This document shows, one piece after another, positions 35,286-44,624 of a stretch of 64,000 nt of DNA. The translations under genes were made by a program, and so were the position numbers. This DNA is from Udeniomyces pyricola (taxonomy: Eukaryota; Basidiomycota; Tremellomycetes; Cystofilobasidiales; Mrakiaceae). The notes beneath the pieces were generated by a model. That model searched no databases. It was not told the DNA's origin and worked only from the letters and a program-made list of their open reading frames with translations. Within the stretch, counting starts at the first letter, position 1; every line of letters begins with the position of its first letter. Location: assembly GCA_039545295.1 (NCBI GenBank), contig BCIK01000004.1, forward strand, positions 1,179,389-1,243,388. Direction: 5' to 3'.

Positions 35286-36106
35286 TTTGTTTGTATGGTG
35301 TGATGCTGGGGTTGTGTTCACTCCCTCGTTTCGTCGTACATCAAGGATTTTACTGACACTTTTGATATTTTCTTCTGTTTTGTTTCGTTTCTTTTTCGCC
35401 TGCGTCCCCCACTCCCCCGTCCCTCTTCATCGAACAACATGTCCTTTCACCCAAACCTATGCAACGTCCATGGTATATACCTGACGTTTATCTTTATACA
35501 GAGATACTTCGCATAGACTTCATCTCTCCTTCCCTTTTCCCTTTGATCTGTGTCGACGGAAATGACACTCCTATACGTTTTCGTTCGCCGATGTGGACCT
35601 ACCCACCGTCTTTTATATCTCTTCCCCTTCCTACCTTGATCGAAGCTCTGGTTGTACTCTTTTTCTTCTTTTTTTTTTCTTTTTTCTTCTTCCTTTTCTC
35701 GTTTCTCACTTACAGAACACACGCCCCATTTTCTCCTTCTCCCCCCTTCATCTTTCGCTCCTCGGGCTACTGCTCTTTTGCATGTTTCATTTTGTTTGTT
35801 TGTTGGGTTAATGTATGACGTTTGTTCTTTCGCTTGGGGCAATGAATGAAAGAAAGAAAACTTCAAAGGGGATCGGATGAATGAATGAATATATGGGGGG
35901 GGGGGGGAAGAATGAATCGATGCGTCATTCTTATTGGCCGATGAGTGGGTTGGGGGAGGGGGGGGGGTGAAATGAGACCATCGGCGATCGATTCATCATC
36001 ATCATCATCATTCCTCGTCTCATCATTCATCCTTCCACCTCAATCCACGCACATCCATCCATACACCCACACAAACACTCCCACTCCCACTCCCACTCTC
36101 CAAACC
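35286..36106. other. Intergenic spacer, ornithine carrier to FUN14 gene
   Basis: About 820 bp between two + strand genes. The left part is T/C-rich (3' UTR-like; T runs near 35660-35690). The right part has GAAT tandems (35873-35890), G runs (35896-35907, 35953-35968), an ATC tandem (35995-36010) and a CA/CCCACT-rich leader just before the ATG at 36107. No gene seen. Confidence 0.5.
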
Positions 36107-37664
36107 ATGTCCCTCGTCCTCCCACCTCTCCGTTCCCAAGCTCTCCTCCGATCGTCTCTCGTCATTCCCCGTCCTCCTACTTCGCTCCTCGCCGCGCACC
36201 GCCGAACCCTCTTCTCCGAACCTCACTCGACCGACCCGACGCCTGCTCCTCCCCGACTCTCCCATCCTCGGTTCAACAACAACCCCCGTCAGCCCATCGC
36301 TATCAGCCGTACGCTCGCTCAGGATCGGTTCAACGGAGGAGGAGGTGGTGGTGGTGGAGGAGGGGGAGGAGGACGGGGCGGTGGGAACGGCCCGAGATGG
36401 GGTAGGAACGTCTGGAAGGGTTTGGGCGTCAGTGTGGGAGTCGTCGGGTTGAGTGCGGCGTATGGCAGGTTGACGGGCACATCGGGATCAGGTGGAATGA
36501 GGTGTGATTGTACGTGTTAAAGAAAACCTCCATGGATGGTCTGCGTCGACACGTCACGGATATCCTAAGTCGGTCGGTTATACTAAATCACGTACACACA
36601 CACTCTCTCTCTCTCTCTCTTTACTCGATGTCTTGATCCGATTGCCCAGCCATCCCTCCACCACCTCCACCCTCGACCGACACTCCTCTCCCCACCCATC
36701 GTGAATCGATTGTCAATCCGTACGAGCTCTCATTTGGCGCCATCTGTGGCGTCTGCGCGGGCGTGTTCGTCAAGAAGGGCGCGAAAGCGTTGGCGTTTGC
36801 GTTTGGAGGCGTGTTTGTGTTGCTTCAGGTTCGTTGCTGAGAGTTTCTTCACTTTGCTGAGGTCGTGTGTCGTCAAGGATGAGTTATCATTGGGGGGGTG
36901 GGGGGGGGGGTGTATATCAGTTGGCTAAGAGTGAAGAGGGGGAGACAGGAAGGAATAGGCTTGGAAGCAAAGGCAGGCGAAGCGGCTTGATTACATGGAG
37001 TCGCATCTGGCATCATCATCTTCTGCTGGTGCGCTTTACAGAGGCCGAGAGTACGCCTGCTAATATTATATCCTTGACCCTAATCATCGTTTCTCCCTTT
37101 TCCTTGCTATCTACATCTGTAACCTTCACCTTCCATCCCATTTCATCCTTTTCCTTGTCTTTGTTTTTTTTTCTTCTTCTCTCTTTTGTCTGCTCCTCCT
37201 CCTCATCATCATTGTAGTACCTCTCCTCGACCGGTGTCCTCAACGTCAACTGGTCCCGAATCGCTCGCACGTACAACGCCACGTTCGGAACGCCCGCGAC
37301 GGAAGTCGGGGGTAAGACGATCCCGCCGACGGTGACGAGGTTGTATCAGTGGATCGTCGATTTCTTGACGAGGTCAGTCGTGATCCTTTTTTTATTTATT
37401 TCTTCCTTGTTACTTCTTCTTTTTCTTGGGGGAGAGGGGAGAGAGGGGGCCTGCCCTCTTGTTTTCTGTGACGATGGTTCTAGTGCGAGGATGAGAACGG
37501 GTTCCGATCTCAAATGAAATTGACTTAAAAAAAAAAAACCCTGACTTTGCATCATCAAATGTCTGCTTACCTTCTTCTACTTTTTTTTTTTTTTGCGCTG
37601 TAGGGACTTCCAACAACGCGCGACGTTCCTCGGTGGCTTCGCCCTCGGTATCCGATTGGGTTGA
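36107..37664 (+). CDS. FUN14-domain mitochondrial membrane protein
   Basis: FUN14 proteins sit in the outer mitochondrial membrane; human FUNDC1 is a mitophagy receptor. The N terminus at 36107, MSLVLPPLRSQALLRSSLVI, is Arg/Ser/Leu-rich and acid-poor, like a mitochondrial presequence. A poly-Gly stretch (near 36341-36385) and a membrane-like VWKGLGVSVGVVGLSAAYG follow. The FUN14 domain proper is split over later exons: SIVNPYELSFGAICGVCAGV and KKGAKALAFAFGGVFVLLQ (36700-36830), YLSSTGVLNVNWSRIARTYN (37218), and TFLGGFALGIRLG ending at 37664. The intron near 36830-37217 is long for this window. I saw no LC3-interacting motif near the N terminus, so a mitophagy role is not supported by sequence. 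Confidence 0.82.
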
Positions 37665-38133
37665 TTGGTTTTTCGAAACGAAACGATGCCAATTCCCACC
37701 GAACCCCCCCCCCCCTCCCCCCACCCCCCTTCCTCTGGCCGTTTCTCCCTTCCTTCTAAACCTTTCATCCCACTTTTTTTTTATATATATCTCCCTGCTC
37801 AAAGTCTTTTTTTTTCCTTCCAATCAGACGTGCGTTCTTTTCTTTGTTTTTCTTTGCTATCACCGAAATGACAGTAAAAATCTTTCCACTTTGGCTTCTT
37901 AAACGTTTTTCTTTTATTTTTTTTTCTTCTTCTTCTTCTTCTTCTTCTTTTGTTTTGATAGAGCTTGCATGCTACTCTTCATCTCCTATTTTGTTTTCGT
38001 TTTTGTTTCCCTGGTTCCCTTTCTCTCTCTTGTTCTCTCTTTTTTCTCTCTCTCTCTTTCTCTTTCCGCACTTGGAAGAAGGGTGGAGAGAACGAGGATC
38101 GGCCCTGACAGTGATTATCCTCATGTTTGTTGT

Positions 38134-38159
38134 AAAAAAAAAAAAAAAAAAAAAAAAAA
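38134..38159 (+). repeat. A26 homopolymer followed by a CA tandem
   Basis: Twenty-six consecutive A residues 470 nt after the FUN14 stop, directly followed by CACACACAC. It matches the arrangement at 15938 and 30168. Confidence 0.9.
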
Positions 38160-38521
38160 CACACACACGATAAAAGAACGATGAAAAGTAAGCCTCTCAA
38201 TTGTAAGACGGAACGAAGAAAAATAATAATCACAAATACATAAGGAGACACCCTGTTGTCATGTAGGAGTCGGACGAGCTGGGATGATCATCAAGCTGAA
38301 AGATAAAAAGAGTGGTCCCCATAGCTGCTCCATGGCGGCTCAGAAAAACATAACACCCCACACACGTGCACAATAACATCGGCATCGTCATAACGAGCAA
38401 ACAAGTCGGAGAAAAAGAAAACGAAGCAGGGGGGAACAAACGGGGCCTTACAAGGATTGGATGAGAGAGAGTGAGAAAACAGCAAGCCAGCGGGGGCGAT
38501 TTCGGAAGATAGAGGAGGGAA

Positions 38522-38588
<67 letters not shown>
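38522..38588 (+). repeat. G67 homopolymer
   Basis: Sixty-seven consecutive G residues flanked by purine-rich sequence, between convergent genes. Such a run could form G-quadruplexes. Equally it could be an artefact of sequencing or assembly, since dark-base G calls produce long G strings with some chemistries. Confidence 0.9.
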
Positions 38589-38590
<2 letters not shown>

Positions 38591-38855
38591 GGGACTCTAT
38601 ATGGATAAAAGTAAAGAGAGGGATAAGATCGAAGAGGAGGGAGGGGAAAAGGACGTGGAGGTTCGAAAGAATAGAAATGCGTTGTGTTGAGATTCGTCCC
38701 GGTTGGGAGAACCCAAACAGATGAAAAAAAAAATGAGAGAAGGAAGGGGTCATGATGGTTTTTAAAAAAAAAACCAGGAGGATGGGCTTTAGGGAAGTTC
38801 GAGTGGGAATAACATGCGAATGAGAGCTCTTTTTTTTCGTGTGTTTTTTTTTTTT

Positions 38856-41444
38856 TTACTTGTTGGCAAGGCCGGTTGGGGGAGGGACGACTTGCTCGCC
38901 GAGAGGCGTCTTTTGAAAGAAGGACGCAAAAAAAGACACAAACACAGGAGGAGGAAGAAACATATGCGTTAGGGTCTCCTTTCTTCTTTCTTTCTTTCTT
39001 TCTCTTTCTTGTGGGAGAGGGGAGAAGGGGAGAGAGAGGAAACGTACGACGTAAGCTGCCGAGACACCGCCATCGACCTTGAAGTCGGTCCCCGTGACGT
39101 AAGACGAATCGTCCGAGGCAACTGTCGGTCCAAGAAGGAGAAAACAAAAGAAAATAAGAAAGAAGGAGAAAAAAATTCGAGAAGCAAGTTCAAAGGTAAA
39201 GGGATTGAAGCGTATCGAGTCAGTCAACATCTGTTGGAGCAGTTTCTTTGAATTGAGTCATGTCGGGCAGAAAGCAAAGGAGGGGAGAAAGGGGGGGGGC
39301 AGCAGCAAAGGAAAGAAGAGAGGACACGAACGGAAAAGAGCTCCCTTAGCCTGCTCGCAAGCCTCTCCAAATCGACCCATAGGAACGTGAATGAGTCGCC
39401 TCTCCTTCTTCTCGGGCGTATCGAGGAAGTCCATGAGGAGGGGCGTGCGGATGGGACCACTGCATGGGATGTCAGATGATGCGGATGTAGAAAAGAGATC
39501 AACACGACGAGAAAAATCAGAGTGAGTTATTGGCTTGATCTACTTTTCGTTGACGTCTGTTTTGCGAGATAGGGCAAGAGGGAAGGGAGGGTTTGAAAAG
39601 GGGGGGGGGGGGGGGGGGAAAGGGAAGGAAATACAACGTACGGGCAAAGAGAGTTGAATCGAATGCCTTCTCGGGCGTGAACGACGGCGAGCTCCCGAGT
39701 CATGGCGAGAACGGCTCCCTTGGAAGCAGTGTACGCCAATTGAGGGGTCGCAGCACCGAGGATAGCAACAAACGAAGCTATAGAAGAAACGAAAGATGTG
39801 AAGAGGTGAGGGAGGCGAAGGAGTGAGGAAAACCCAATCGAGTCAGTATGAGCAGGAGATCCACTGCGACCAAAAGGGAAAAGAAAGACAGAAAAAAAGA
39901 AGTCAAAGAACGTACCGGTGTTGATGATGCTTCCACCGGCCTTGAGGCCCTTGGACTCGTCCACAAAGTTGTTCCTCACTGATTGTTACGTGGGTGAAGA
40001 TGATAGAAGCCGATGAAAAGTTCGGACGAGATCAGCTCACGAGAATGATGTGGGTCAATCTTCAGGAGGCAAGCGAGATAAAAAAAAAAATTGTGTTGAA
40101 AGACTTACTGGCTTGAATCGCGTACTTGCAGCCCCACCCTGATCCACGAAGCAACAAGGCACGTCACATCAGACTACATTAGTGGAACGTTCTAAAGAAA
40201 GAAAGGGCGAGAGTATTGCGTGCCCGCGTATTGAAGGCATGAATAAGAGCAAGATCGACTTACAGACACCCTTGACGTTGATGGTGTTGGTAAGGTCCCA
40301 GACGGCCTCTTCAGTCGTCAGAGCGTTGTCGTCCTTGGGGTGCATGATACCAGCGTTCTGAGGAAAGTAAAAACGGTGAGAAGAGAATAGGCAACAAGGA
40401 GGGGAAGATGAGATGTCAGCATCGAGCATGGTGCGGATCGGAATTGTTGATGGTGCACTTTGAACACATCGAGTTCATGAGGTGCTTACGTTGAACTAGA
40501 GATGCAGTCGAAGATGACGGATTGAAACAAGAAAGAAAAAGGACCAATACAGAATAAGAGCAGATCAGTACAAGCTTTCCTAGATTATTCTAAAATGCCC
40601 CCCTCTCTCTCCCGCCCGCCCCCCCTCCCAATTCCCCGTAAGTGAAGCCTTCAGGAACGGGACGCACCATGACATCCAATCGACCAAACTTCTTGACGCC
40701 CTCCTCGACAGCCTCTCGGAGCATGGTTTCGTTACCGACGTCGCACTTGACGGCCCATGACTGAGTGTTGGGCCATCGCTCGGAGATGGTCTTGGACACG
40801 GCTTGAGCGGCAGCTCTGGTTCGTTTCACGCAAGTTTGAGGAGAGGCGGAGGGGAGGAGGCGAGACAAATCCAGATCAAGAAGCATGAAAAGAGAGGGAA
40901 CGAATGGGAACAAGAAAAGTCAGCAAGGATATATGACGTGGAAGCTAAGAAGAGATGAACCTGGGGGTGACCTCGGACAAGAGGACACCCTCGTGAGGGG
41001 AATGAAACAAGGTCGTCTCTTCTCTGCTACATAGGCGGATGTTGACAGGAGCAAGGGAGGATTTTGATGAAGGATAGGAAAAAGGGAAAAGAAAAAGAGA
41101 TACGCAACTCGTTGATGTCGGCAAGGATAAGCGTGGCGCCTTCTGAAGCGAAGAGAAGGGAAGTCTCGAGGCCGATACCGGAGCCGGCTCCCTGGAAGAG
41201 AGAGGGAGAGGGATGAGTAAGGAGTGTTGGACGGGGGTTAGGTTGAAGACTCAAGATGAATTGAGTGTGAGGCAAGAGAGAAGGAACCGGCAAGTGCTTA
41301 CGGTGATCATGGCAACCTAAGGGTGGGTGGAGAGAAGCAAGGGAAGATGGGTTTGTTTGGATGGTGAGTTTTGAAGATTGAGATTGAGCGATGATGATGA
41401 TGATGATGATGATGATTTACCTTGTGTTCGAGTCGAGGGGACAT
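38856..41444 (-). CDS. Short-chain dehydrogenase/reductase (classical SDR) with micro-exons
   Basis: NAD(P)-dependent oxidoreductase; substrate unknown. Exon 1 (41444-41421) encodes MSPRLEHK, exon 2 (41316-41302, 15 nt) VAMIT, exon 3 (from 41191) GAGSGIGLETSLLFASEG and LILADINE. A later exon gives AAAQAVSKTISERWPNT to RLDVM (ends 40668). A 6-nt exon (40495-40490) gives FN, then NAGIMHPKDDNALTTEE (40357-40264), WWGCKYAIQA, NNFVDESKGLKAGGSI, and the exon with LAYTASKGAVLAMTRELAV (catalytic YxxxK), then VPMGRFGEACEQAKGALF and SDDSSYVTGTDFKVDGG. It ends PTGLANK at 38856. Cofactor GxxxGxG, NNAG and YxxxK are all present after splicing. The joins between about 41104 and 40820 are uncertain. Confidence 0.88.
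40490..40495 (-). other. 6-nt micro-exon of the SDR gene
   Basis: The reverse strand reads ctag, TTCAAC, gtaagc. In phase 0 it inserts Phe-Asn between RLDVM (ending 40668) and NAGIMHP (starting 40357), giving the conserved DVMFNNAGI. The flanking introns are 172 and 132 nt. Confidence 0.8.
41302..41316 (-). other. 15-nt micro-exon of the SDR gene
   Basis: The reverse strand reads ttag, then GTTGCCATGATCACC, then gtaagc. It encodes VAMIT in phase 0 and joins EHK upstream to GAGSGIG downstream, giving the standard KVAMITGAGSGIG start of the Rossmann fold. Without it the first beta strand of the cofactor fold is missing. Confidence 0.85.
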
Positions 41445-41586
41445 GGTGTGTTGATGTGGATGTGGATGTGATTGGGTGTGGGTGTGGATGAGACAGATGG
41501 GTGTGGATATGAATGGATGGATGTATGCAGGGTAGAAGAATGAAAGCATGAGGCGACTCTCTCTGCCTTTAAACATGGATCGACGG

Positions 41587-41625
41587 CGAGCGCGCCTAGC
41601 GTTTCCATTGCCCTAGGCGCGCTCG
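41587..41625. promoter_or_regulatory. 13-bp perfect inverted repeat with 13-nt spacer
   Basis: Left arm 41587-41599 CGAGCGCGCCTAG and right arm 41613-41625 CTAGGCGCGCTCG are exact reverse complements. They flank a 13-nt spacer about 143 bp upstream of the SDR start codon. Symmetry and position suit a dimeric regulator site or an mRNA-leader hairpin; the regulator is unknown. Confidence 0.6.
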
Positions 41626-41846
41626 TGATGTGAGATGTTGAGGATAGGCAGGCTTCCATGCTCAGATAATCGATTCTTCCTAGCCCACATGCCATCCCTC
41701 ATATGAATAGTTCCACTACGCTATCCGACAACCACTCGGTCCGATCCACCGACGCCGCCTCGCTCTAGTCCGCATTATCATCTGGCAGCTATAGCCAATC
41801 CAGTCATTCCGATCATGATCATGAGTCATCCATCATATCGATCCGC

Positions 41847-41872
41847 ATATATATATATATATATATATATAT
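41847..41872. repeat. (AT)13 dinucleotide repeat
   Basis: Thirteen AT units in the SDR upstream region, flanked by ATCATATCGATCCGC on the left and a TTTCATCC stretch on the right. Confidence 0.9.
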
Positions 41873-42457
41873 TTCATCCACTCAGTCCATCATCCGCCTC
41901 GGCAGTCATGATATGTATATATCCAGGCTGCTAATTCCCTCATAAACTGACCCGACCCGGCCCAGCTCTGTTCATCCGAATATGGAATGATTCCCATATC
42001 GCCACTCACTCATACTATGCATGCTCGTTGATCGACCAGCTTATCACTAGAGCGCTAGCACCAGCTCATTCATCGAACCCGCCTGCAAGTCAGATTCAAT
42101 GTCACTCATTACCTTTGAAGAAAAGGGTATACATCGAGCTCTCGGTTGGTGAAAGGGCATGCATGCAAAGCGAACCAACACAAAGGAAAGACAGAGAAAA
42201 CGTCACAGAACCAAGCAATCAAACGTGCAGAGCACAGAAACCTATAGAATCAGAAAACGAGAAAAATGAGGAGAAAGGAAGAGTTTCGACACAGCGAGAA
42301 AAAGAAAACAAAGGGGCTAAACAAACGAAACAGAAAGAAACAAAAGAAAAGAAAAATGGTCTGAGCGAACAGACGTCGAACGCATATGGTTTGCCAAAAA
42401 CGATGATGAAACCCGGATCGACGGGGACCGGGGGAGGATGGGTCAGGGATCGTGTGT

Positions 42458-44399
42458 TTAGAAACGGGTCTTTCGTTTTCTGGCAGTGTACTTGGAGTCT
42501 CTCGGGACACTGTTGACCGATCGTAAAAGTTTGGATGGTGAGGTTCAAGTGGGCAAGGAGGAGATCGGGGAAGATAGGAAGGAGAAAGGTCCCAACGATT
42601 AGCCATTGTCTCAAAAGGAATAGCCTGAAGGAAAAGAAAGAAACAAGCTCCAAACACAGCAGGGGAACAAGATGAAAGAAAGGGAGAAGGAAGAAAAAAT
42701 GAAAAAAGGAGAAAAACGTACTCTTCTTTTCCCCTTTTCCTGTAAAGCTCCTTCTTCTTAAGAATCCATTCCTTACCCCCTTTCTCCTCCTTGACGCCTT
42801 TTCTCCTCCCTCCTCGATCCTTTCGCTTCTCTCTCGTTCCCTCATTTCGGACCCTCCCATCTTGACCCTCGCCCTCCTCGAGTCCCTTGGGAATCTCCTT
42901 CTCCATCTGTCGCGTCGTCGTCCCCGAGCCTCCGACCATGAGGCAGAGGAAGAACTTCTTGGCTTTGCGCGAGTTGGGGTAGTCGACGACGAGACCTCCA
43001 CCGAATCCTGCGCGTTGAGCAGTCGAGAGCGCCAGGTGGACTTGGTCATCCGATTCAGGGTAGAACTAACGAGGGCAAGGGGGAAGAGGCACAAGAGAGG
43101 AAACCCGTCGACTGGGTTAGGATATGTTTATATCGCGTCATGTGTAGACTTTGAATCGGGAGAAGGAGGGGGAGGGGGTGTGTGGGGAAAGGATATATGC
43201 GGTGGTGCGGCAAGAAAAGGCCGCCACCAGCCCGATCTAGTCCACCGCCAAACCATCTCTTGAACCCACTCACCTGAAGGACTGCTCTCGAAGGTCGTTT
43301 CAGACACGAATGCAACGTCGTAAAGAACCGCATGAGACGTTGAGCAGGATTGTGCGAGGATGAATCCGAGTTGAACAGCCATTGGAGGACCGAGATACTG
43401 AACGACGTTCGGTTAAACGAGACAAGACGATTGATCAGAATAACGAGACAACAAAGAATTGGCCGTTGAGAATCAGTATGTGCTCAAGTCATGACGAGGC
43501 ATGACCTCGTAGGAGTTCCCTCGGCCGATGTTGACGGGGAGAAACGTGTCCATGTCGGACGGGGATCAAGCGTGCGTTCCTTACCTGATGGCACCATCAA
43601 ACGTTCCAGCTCGGAAGCCGAAGCCTTGACCGATATCTTGCAAGAACAGATCGCCCTCGACTTCTCGGTCCAACGCGACCTCTATCGGTAAAGGAAACGA
43701 GCCGTTGATCACGTCGACAACACGAAAGGAGAAACGTCAAAGAAAGCGCATCTGTTAGGCGTGGGGAAACTTTCTCGACACCCTGCCGCAGCTCAGTTGG
43801 TTCGAAGAGGTCTTTCAATCGGTCTGGTGACCCAAAAGCGAAAATGGTGGAAGGCTGTTGAGGTCAGGGGAAGCAACCTGTACGCACCAAGCATCGAGGG
43901 AGCGACGTCGCACCCGACCCAGACGTGTCCTTCGTCCTCGAGAATCTCGCCGCTCAAGCCACTTCCGCACCCGATATCGAGAAGGAACGCGGGTTCACCC
44001 TCGGGCAGAGCGAGAAGCTCGAGGGCTCGGTAAGCCATCTCGGTTTGAATGGTCTGAATTCGGGAGCTGAGGTTTGGGAAGAGTCAGACGGAAGGATAAG
44101 GAGGAAACGGGGAAAGAAGATCATAAGGGTTTGGCTGTGAGTCAAATTGATCTGCAAGGACAGCGGGAGTAGTCCCTTGGTAAGGGATAGAAAGACGAAG
44201 GCTTCACTTTTGGGTGTACTTGGTGGCCTCGACATCGCCATAGTACTGTTTGAGGAAGGAACAAGTGGCAAAGGCGACGGACGACATGGTGAGCACACGG
44301 AAGGAGCCGGAGGGAAAGAAGCAGGGTGATGTGGGCAAAACATGCTCTGGTCGGACGACTGACGATTTCGGGGGGACTGATGTGCTCTGGGCGAGACAT
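42458..44399 (-). CDS. BUD23: Bud23, 18S rRNA (guanine-N7) methyltransferase
   Basis: SAM-dependent enzyme that methylates 18S rRNA late in 40S assembly, with partner Trm112. It starts at 44399 with [12 protein letters not shown], then [13 protein letters not shown] (near 44215-44253), [20 protein letters not shown], the SAM-binding [20 protein letters not shown] (near 43930-43990), and [19 protein letters not shown] (near 43600-43660). [20 protein letters not shown] and [18 protein letters not shown] follow (near 42950-43070). The basic tail [16 protein letters not shown] ends at a donor near 42720. The final exon (42509-42458) is read in a frame different from the long ORF there and gives [16 protein letters not shown] then stop, the expected Bud23 C terminus. 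It is divergent from MAK5 over 225 bp. Confidence 0.92.
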
Positions 44400-44624
44400 G
44401 GTGACTGGTGGTGAGGGACGATGTGGTGGAGGGTGGGGGGGAGTAGAACTAATAACTTATAAGTTATGTTGTTCCTGATGCAAGGCGACAGTCGACAGTC
44501 GATTCGGTTGCGGGACGAAAGTCGGCCTCGCACGAAATTTCGGTAACGCTCATCGAAATCATCAGCCCGCCAGATCCCATTCGATATCACACATCAACCC
44601 ACACCCACACTCACACTCACATCC
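44400..44624. promoter_or_regulatory. Compact bidirectional promoter BUD23 / MAK5
   Basis: Only 225 bp separate two divergent ribosome-biogenesis start codons, so the promoters must overlap. It includes a G-rich block (44430-44443), a perfect 16-bp palindrome with TATA core (44452-44467), a CGACAGT tandem (44487-44501) and a CA-rich leader before the MAK5 ATG. Confidence 0.65.
44452..44467. promoter_or_regulatory. 16-bp palindrome ATAACTTATAAGTTAT with TATAA on both strands
   Basis: A perfect dyad with CTTATAAG at its centre. It reads TTATAA on both strands, lies 53 bp from the BUD23 ATG and about 158 bp from the MAK5 ATG, and could serve as a symmetric TATA element or a dimer site. Confidence 0.5.

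Larger units (their letters stand above)
37665..38855. other. Convergent intergenic spacer FUN14 / short-chain dehydrogenase
   Basis: About 1.2 kb. It holds a C-rich stretch (37706-37729), T runs, TTC tandems (37926-37947), CT repeats (38020-38065), an A26 run (38134-38159) followed by CACACACAC, and a 67-base G run. The remainder is purine-rich. No gene is supported; long Pro- or Gly-rich ORFs here are products of the G/C run. Confidence 0.6.
41445..42457. promoter_or_regulatory. Upstream region of the SDR gene, downstream of BUD23
   Basis: About 1 kb between tandem - strand genes. The SDR-proximal part has GTGGAT repeats (41452-41520), then a perfect 13-bp inverted repeat (41587-41625). 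Further out is an (AT)13 run (41847-41872), TGATCATGA palindromic stretches (41812-41825) and A-rich sequence just past the BUD23 stop. One ORF crosses the BUD23 end antisense (42028-42516), but its composition is A-rich low complexity and it is not supported as a gene. Confidence 0.5.

Noticed and set aside
38230..39147. 305-residue minus-strand ORF with a poly-Pro block
   Set aside because: The Pro block is the complement of the G67 run, and the right part overlaps SDR exons in the wrong frame.
41600..41612. Inverted repeat as a transposon terminal repeat or rho-independent terminator
   Set aside because: The arms are only 13 nt apart with no element between them, and no U tract follows; a fungal nuclear gene would not use that terminator type.
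42028..42516. 163-residue + strand ORF antisense to the BUD23 end
   Set aside because: Lys/Glu/Thr low complexity from A-rich sequence; the BUD23 terminal exon explains the right end.
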